Positions 5,642 to 8,944 of a DNA stretch of 8,944 nt are shown here, piece by piece. A program made the position numbers and the translations under genes. The stretch is from Gammaproteobacteria bacterium (lineage in GTDB: Bacteria; Pseudomonadota; Gammaproteobacteria; Chromatiales; Chromatiaceae), in the NCBI GenBank assembly GCA_030620735.1, contig JAUXDV010000064.1, positions 1 to 8,944 on the forward strand, given 5' to 3'. The notes below the pieces were generated by a model that saw only the letters and a program-made list of their open reading frames with translations, had not been told where the DNA came from and did no database searches. Position 1 is the stretch's first letter. The number at the start of each line of letters is the position of its first letter.

Positions 5642-7627
5642 ATGATGGAACTCCTTGACTCACTGATCATCTGGGTCAATGCGCATCCGCACTGGGCCGG
5701 AATTATCGTTTTCCTGGTGGCGTTTAGTGAATCGCTGGCAGTTGTCGGCATGATTGTTCCCGGCGTGGTGATGATGTTTGCCGCGGGAGCCCTGGTCGGC
5801 GCCGGTGCGGTAGAGTTCCAGGGCATCTTCTGGTGGGCGGTTGCAGGTGCTGTGCTGGGCGACGGGCTCAGTTTCTGGGTTGGCCATCACTACAAAGAGC
5901 ACCTCTGCTCGATGTGGCCATTTTCACAACATCCGCAGATGCTCGACAAGGGAACCCGGTTTTTTCAGCGCTGGGGTGGTAAAAGCGTTGCGCTGGGGCG
6001 TTTTTTTGGTCCGGTCAGAGCGGTGATTCCACTTGTGGCCGGTATGATGGAGATGCCGCTGCGGCGATTCCTGGTTGCCAATATTCTCTCGGCGCTGGGG
6101 TGGGCCATGGCTTATCTGCTGCCGGGCATTGTTATTGGCGTCTCTCTGGACCTGGCTTCCGAGGTAGCTCTGCATCTGCTGGTACTGGGCGTGGTGGTCA
6201 TTGCCGGGCTGTGGCTGCTGTTGTGGCTGGCAAAGCTGTTTTTTCTCCTGTTTCAGCCTGTGGCGGTGCATTTTGTTCGCTGGTTGCTGGATTTCTCCCG
6301 TGGGGATACACTGCCGCGGCGTCTGGCGGCCGCACTGGCTGATCCGGACCACAAAGAGGCCCAGGGACTTGCATTTATGGCGGCTCTATTGCTGCTGATG
6401 ATTTTCTCCATCACACTGATTGCATCTCTGCTGTTCGGTTTCCATGGCTTTGGCCCCATCGACCATGCGGTTCATGAGGGCCTGATGGCGCTGCGCTCAC
6501 CAGCTGCCGACAGCCTGATGGTGTTCATCACCATGTTTGGCGACAGCTGGGTGCTGATTGGCTTGAGCCTCGTCGTGCTGCTGCTGCTCCTGCGGCAGCA
6601 TCCCGCAACAGCCTGGCACTGGCTGGCGGCCGTTGCATTTGCATTCATCATGGTGTTCCTGCTCAAGCATGGGTTGCGTGTTCCCCGGCCGGAGGAGGCG
6701 ACCGCTGGAGGCTGGTCATTTCCTTCGGGACATACATTAAAGGGCGCAGTCATTTACGGCTTTCTTGCCCTGTTGTTGAGTACGCCACTGAATCCCTCCG
6801 GGCGTATGATTGTCTACGCATGTACTGCCGCACTGGTTGCCCTGATCGGATTTTCACGTCTCTATCTCGGGGTCCACTGGTTTTCCGATGTGGCTGCAGG
6901 CTGGTCTATTGGTCTCCTGTGGGTGACGATCCTGGGACTCGCGTGGCGCCATCATCCGCATCCTGTACTGAGAACGAAAGTAGTGGTGGTAGCTGTGGTT
7001 ATGTGGTTGCTGGCTGCGAGTGGCTGGCATCTGGCAGAGCGTCATCAGGCACAGTTGGCGCTCTATCAGCCGCAGTATGATGTGATTGACATTAACAAGA
7101 AGGAGTGGCGGCAGGGAGCACCTCTGCCACTGTGGCGGGAAACGCTGTTTGCAGGGCGCGATCCTCTCGGTCTGCGTTTTAGTGGTGATATCAGGGATAT
7201 TGAGCAACGCTTGCTGCAGCAAGAATGGAATCTCGCAAAGCCTTTTCGGGCGCTGGATTTGATGCAGAACCTGATCCCGCAACAGCGTGCGCCTGAGTTG
7301 CCGGCGGTGCCAAAGCTCTATGACGGCCGGGAACCCGATCTCACCATGACAAGAGTCATCGATAACCGCTATCTGGTGCTGCGCTTGTGGTTGAGTGATT
7401 TTGAGGTGGAGGGTTGCCAGGTCTGGCTTGGACATCTCACTGAACAGCGGGAGAGATCATTGGCGGGAATCCTGCGCATCCCTGATAGTGTCGAATCGGA
7501 GTTTGCCAGAGAGCAGGAGAGGGGGGTGCAAAAAGTACTCGATTCATCAGAGTCCTGTGTCAATCACCCCAACGCTCACCAAGCGAATGCGCTACGTTCA
7601 GATGATCCAAAATCCTCGCGACCATAA
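5642..7627 (+). CDS. Three-domain membrane protein: DedA/VTT, PAP2 phosphatase and LssY-like C-terminus
   Basis: This 661-residue inner-membrane protein fuses two lipid-related membrane domains and a soluble tail. Residues 1-200 are a DedA/VTT domain: FSESLAVVGMIVPG (28-41), a GDGLSFWVG segment (73-81) and the signature GRFFGPVRAVIPLVAG (119-134). DedA proteins are linked to undecaprenyl phosphate or phospholipid translocation. Residues 245-440 are a PAP2 phosphatase with all three motifs intact: KHGLRVPRP (342-350), PSGH (361-364) and SRLYLGVHWFSD (405-416). After a further membrane segment (445-463), residues 465-635 look like the LssY C-terminal domain known from Legionella. The fusion suggests dephosphorylation of a lipid phosphate coupled to its transport; the substrate is not known. 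Starts at 5642 and 5645 (MM) are both possible and the ribosome binding site is weak. The last ~22 residues lie antisense to ubiX. Confidence 0.93.
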   Translation: MMELLDSLIIWVNAHPHWAGIIVFLVAFSESLAVVGMIVPGVVMMFAAGALVGAGAVEFQGIFWWAVAGAVLGDGLSFWVGHHYKEHLCSMWPFSQHPQMLDKGTRFFQRWGGKSVALGRFFGPVRAVIPLVAGMMEMPLRRFLVANILSALGWAMAYLLPGIVIGVSLDLASEVALHLLVLGVVVIAGLWLLLWLAKLFFLLFQPVAVHFVRWLLDFSRGDTLPRRLAAALADPDHKEAQGLAFMAALLLLMIFSITLIASLLFGFHGFGPIDHAVHEGLMALRSPAADSLMVFITMFGDSWVLIGLSLVVLLLLLRQHPATAWHWLAAVAFAFIMVFLLKHGLRVPRPEEATAGGWSFPSGHTLKGAVIYGFLALLLSTPLNPSGRMIVYACTAALVALIGFSRLYLGVHWFSDVAAGWSIGLLWVTILGLAWRHHPHPVLRTKVVVVAVVMWLLAASGWHLAERHQAQLALYQPQYDVIDINKKEWRQGAPLPLWRETLFAGRDPLGLRFSGDIRDIEQRLLQQEWNLAKPFRALDLMQNLIPQQRAPELPAVPKLYDGREPDLTMTRVIDNRYLVLRLWLSDFEVEGCQVWLGHLTEQRERSLAGILRIPDSVESEFAREQERGVQKVLDSSESCVNHPNAHQANALRSDDPKSSRP

Positions 7628-8168
7628 AATCGATAATCTCATCGACAGAGGAGGGATTAAAGTAAAACCCCGGATTTGCCGGCAGAATCGTTGCGCCGGC
7701 CTGTGACAGTTTAAGCATGTTCTCAAGATGGATGGTCGAAAAGGGAGTTTCACGAATCACCATGATCAACGGCTTGCGTTCTTTGAGCATGACATCGGCA
7801 GCGCGATCGATGAGGTTGTCACTGATGCCATGTGCGACACTGGCCAATGTGCCTGTAGTGCAGGGGCAGATCACCATAGCCTGCGGAGGATTTGAGCCGC
7901 TGGCCACAGGAGCCGTCCACTGCTGCCGGCCAAAGACATGCAGTTGATCTGTGCTGACCCCGTAGCGATCACACAACTGCTGCCGGACATCCTGCGGGCG
8001 TGACGAGAGTTCCACTCCGGCCTCCATGCGCATGACGATCTGGGCCGCCTGGGAGTAGAGCAGATAGACCTGCCGTCCAGCCTTGAGCAACTCCTCCAGC
8101 AGGCGTAAGCCATACTGTGCTCCGGAAGCCCCGGTCCACGCGAGTGTGATCGGCTTGCTGTTATCCAT
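7560..8168 (-). CDS. ubiX: Flavin prenyltransferase UbiX
   Basis: UbiX joins dimethylallyl phosphate to reduced FMN, making the prenylated flavin cofactor used by the decarboxylase UbiD in ubiquinone synthesis. From the ATG at 8168 the product has 202 residues, typical for the family. GASGAQYG (13-20) is the FMN-binding loop and APVASGS (86-92) and PCTTGTLA (102-109) follow. Residues known to matter in Pseudomonas aeruginosa UbiX recur at the same numbers: S15, E49, W84, R122, K129, R139, E140, Y169 and R185. The frame opens 33 codons further upstream to 8267, but that extension has no family similarity and begins upstream of the candidate promoter. AGGA (8179-8176) with seven-base spacing supports 8168. 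Its 3' end overlaps the convergent DedA-PAP2 gene by 68 bases. No ubiD is nearby. Confidence 0.96.
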   Translation of the reverse strand: MDNSKPITLAWTGASGAQYGLRLLEELLKAGRQVYLLYSQAAQIVMRMEAGVELSSRPQDVRQQLCDRYGVSTDQLHVFGRQQWTAPVASGSNPPQAMVICPCTTGTLASVAHGISDNLIDRAADVMLKERKPLIMVIRETPFSTIHLENMLKLSQAGATILPANPGFYFNPSSVDEIIDFMVARILDHLNVAHSLGERWGD

Positions 8169-8175
8169 AATGCCA

Positions 8176-8218
8176 TCCTGTAAGCCAAAGATATGGTGTA
8201 TTGGAAAAAAGTATAACA
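8176..8218 (-). promoter_or_regulatory. Extended -10 promoter and ribosome binding site of ubiX
   Basis: On the minus strand TGTTATACT (8218-8210) gives a -10 hexamer TATACT (5 of 6) with the TGn extension; no -35 hexamer is recognisable. Transcription would start near 8203, about 35 bases before the ATG at 8168, and the AGGA site (8179-8176) falls within that leader. A start further upstream at 8267 would lie outside such a transcript, so this element helps fix the ubiX start. Confidence 0.5.
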
Positions 8219-8292
8219 CCGCCTGATTTCGTGTGGTTCGCCACTTTCGTGGGCCATCTTTGATCACTACCAGGTTTTTTATTGCGCAAATG

Positions 8293-8321
8293 TTGGCAAA
8301 AACGAATCGATGGGTTATATT
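8293..8321 (+). promoter_or_regulatory. Sigma70-type promoter for leuA
   Basis: TTGGCA (8293-8298) and TATATT (8316-8321) are separated by exactly 17 bases, and each matches the consensus at 5 of 6 positions. This is the best promoter in the window. The predicted start near 8328 leaves about 250 bases before the leuA ATG, far longer than a simple untranslated leader and consistent with leader-mediated control. Confidence 0.6.
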
Positions 8322-8364
8322 TCAATTCCGTAGATCGTTTAACGACACTATTTGATCAGCTGTT

Positions 8365-8484
8365 ATGAAAGCTCAAGGCATTGCCATCAGTTTCGCAACT
8401 GGCGCTCATTTGATGAGCGGGCTTTCTGCTGCGCGCTATCCGCTCTCCCTCCTGCGACTACTGCCCTTTTGGGCATTCAAATAA
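8365..8484 (+). CDS. Possible leuA leader peptide with clustered leucine codons
   Basis: A 39-codon ORF starts about 37 bases after the predicted leuA transcription start. Near its end it reads PLSLLRLLP (residues 26-34), five leucines in seven codons (8443-8463), using CTC, CTC, CTG, CTA and CTG. It ends with TAA at 8482-8484, about 90 bases before leuA. Leader peptides rich in the regulated amino acid control leu operons by attenuation in enteric bacteria, so position and composition fit. Against it, no Shine-Dalgarno sequence precedes the ATG at 8365 or the internal ATG at 8413, the leucines are not one unbroken run, and leucine-rich short ORFs occur by chance in GC-rich DNA. I rate it as a hypothesis, not an established gene. 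Confidence 0.35.
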   Translation: MKAQGIAISFATGAHLMSGLSAARYPLSLLRLLPFWAFK

Positions 8485-8502
8485 AGCTGCCCTGGCGGGG
8501 GC
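8462..8502 (+). promoter_or_regulatory. Attenuator-like set of mutually exclusive stems in the leuA leader
   Basis: Four short strands follow each other: TGCCC (8462-8466), GGGCA (8471-8475), TGCCC (8488-8492) and GGGC within the G-run (8499-8502). Strand 1 can pair with 2 (TTTT loop), 2 with 3, and 3 with 4, and these pairings exclude each other. The leucine codons of the possible leader ORF end on strand 1. A ribosome stalled there would free strand 2 to pair with 3, the usual attenuation logic. The 3:4 stem is only four base pairs and is followed by CTGAATCTTAC rather than a T-tract, so it is not a canonical terminator. Confidence 0.3.
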
Positions 8503-8541
8503 CTGAATCTTACGCAACAATCCAACGAATGACGAATAATA

Positions 8542-8562
8542 ATTGCCGCTGATCCCGGCAAT
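8542..8562 (+). promoter_or_regulatory. Hairpin just upstream of the leuA ribosome binding site
   Basis: ATTGCCG (8542-8548) and CGGCAAT (8556-8562) form a perfect seven-base-pair inverted repeat around a seven-base loop. It ends three bases before the AGGAGA (8565-8570) of leuA. It could affect ribosome access or serve as a protein-binding half-site pair; which, if either, cannot be read from the sequence. Confidence 0.4.
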
Positions 8563-8576
8563 GCAGGAGAATTTCC

Positions 8577-8944
8577 ATGAGTAAACAACAACTCAAAATA
8601 TTTGATACCACTTTGCGTGACGGCGAACAGAGTCCGGGCGCATCCATGACCAGGGATGAGAAAGTGCGCATTGCCAGAGCGCTGGAGAAGATGCGGGTCG
8701 ATGTCATCGAAGCAGGCTTCCCGATCGCCAGTCAGGGTGATTTCGAGGCTGTGCAGGCGGTTGCACAAGTGGTCAAGGATTCTACCGTGTGTGGACTTGC
8801 ACGTGCCCTGGACGGGGATATCGACCGCGCCGGCGAGGCATTGAAAGGCGCCAATTCATCGCGCATCCATACATTTATCGCAACCTCTCCGATTCATATG
8901 CAGCGGAAATTGCGTATGTCGCCTGACCAGGTCGTCGAGCAGGC
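8577..8944 (+). CDS. leuA: 2-isopropylmalate synthase LeuA, 3' end cut by window edge
   Basis: LeuA condenses acetyl-CoA with 2-oxoisovalerate to form 2-isopropylmalate, the first committed step of leucine synthesis, and is normally feedback-inhibited by leucine. The window holds 122 complete codons. The catalytic signature IFDTTLRDGEQSPG (8-21) includes R14 and the metal ligand D15; GFPIAS (47-52) and HTFIATSPIHM (98-108) continue the TIM barrel in the order of bacterial type LeuA. The later HxH metal motif and the C-terminal leucine-binding domain lie beyond the edge. The ATG at 8577 follows AGGAGA (8565-8570) at six bases. A long leader precedes it, suggesting regulation at the RNA level. 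No ilv genes are visible upstream. Confidence 0.96.
   Translation, partial: MSKQQLKIFDTTLRDGEQSPGASMTRDEKVRIARALEKMRVDVIEAGFPIASQGDFEAVQAVAQVVKDSTVCGLARALDGDIDRAGEALKGANSSRIHTFIATSPIHMQRKLRMSPDQVVEQ

Larger units (their letters stand above)
8169..8576. other. Divergent ubiX/leuA intergenic region without a large gene
   Basis: This 408-base stretch holds a minus-strand promoter for ubiX, a plus-strand sigma70-type promoter, and a leader of roughly 250 bases before leuA with a short ORF and several potential stems. Open frames on either strand here (a plus-strand TTG frame at 8352-8552 and a minus-strand frame reaching into leuA) show no recognisable protein features. No tRNA, insertion sequence or T-box-like element was recognised. 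Confidence 0.7.

Noticed and set aside
5924..6352. 142-codon minus-strand frame, rich in Q, H and P
   Set aside because: Antisense shadow of the DedA domain; no recognisable motif, promoter or ribosome site.
6854..7435. 193-codon minus-strand frame
   Set aside because: Opposite the intact PAP2 motif 3 and LssY-like domain of the real gene; no protein family features.
8233..8244. GTGG-TTCG-CCAC tetraloop hairpin upstream of ubiX
   Set aside because: Only four base pairs with no adjacent T-tract, and it lies outside the predicted ubiX transcript; likely chance.
8169..8267. Longer ubiX start at 8267
   Set aside because: The extra 33 residues have no family similarity, and the extended -10 promoter and AGGA site both lie downstream of it; the ATG at 8168 gives exact residue numbering agreement with Pseudomonas UbiX.
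8352..8552. 66-codon plus-strand frame from TTG before leuA
   Set aside because: TTG start with no ribosome site, no family features, and it overlaps the leader ORF in another frame.
8436..8768. 110-codon minus-strand frame
   Set aside because: Antisense to the leuA 5' end and leader; no supporting signal.

Overview
This window looks like an ordinary chromosomal stretch from a gammaproteobacterium. The gene set is housekeeping and the order thiD-thiE-hemL is the one I know from pseudomonads and relatives. The UbiX and KsgA/RsmA sequences are also of proteobacterial type. Genus cannot be fixed from sequence reading alone; a free-living or symbiotic environmental gammaproteobacterium is my guess.

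Layout. (1) 1-2566, minus strand: rsmA (16S rRNA dimethyltransferase) followed by a Lon-family ATP-dependent protease that runs off the left edge. The rsmA stop and the lon start share one base (TAATG), so the pair is probably one translationally coupled transcript. The Lon N-terminus resembles the second, AsrA-like Lon type rather than classical Lon. (2) 2567-2786: divergent intergenic region with a long imperfect hairpin repeat and a candidate extended -10 promoter for the next operon. (3) 2787-5469, plus strand: thiD-thiE-hemL, each junction a 4-base stop/start overlap (GTGA, ATGA). ThiD and ThiE make thiamine phosphate; HemL makes 5-aminolevulinate for heme. (4) 5470-5641: a second copy of the hairpin repeat, so the two copies bracket the thiDE-hemL operon. 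(5) 5642-7627, plus strand: a three-part membrane protein with an N-terminal DedA/VTT domain, a central PAP2 phosphatase and a C-terminal soluble LssY-like domain. (6) 7560-8168, minus strand: ubiX (flavin prenyltransferase for ubiquinone synthesis), converging on and overlapping the previous gene by 68 bp. (7) 8169-8576: 408 bp without a large gene, holding divergent candidate promoters for ubiX and leuA and a roughly 250-base leuA leader. The leader contains a possible short leader ORF rich in leucine codons, mutually exclusive short stems and a hairpin next to the leuA ribosome binding site. (8) 8577-8944, plus strand: the start of leuA (2-isopropylmalate synthase), cut by the right edge.

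No mobile element, CRISPR array, tRNA, rRNA or defence system is visible. The most interesting parts are the leuA leader, which has attenuator-like logic but no clear U-tract terminator, and the paired hairpin repeats built from a 10-nt unit around the thiDE-hemL operon. I found no convincing entirely new system.
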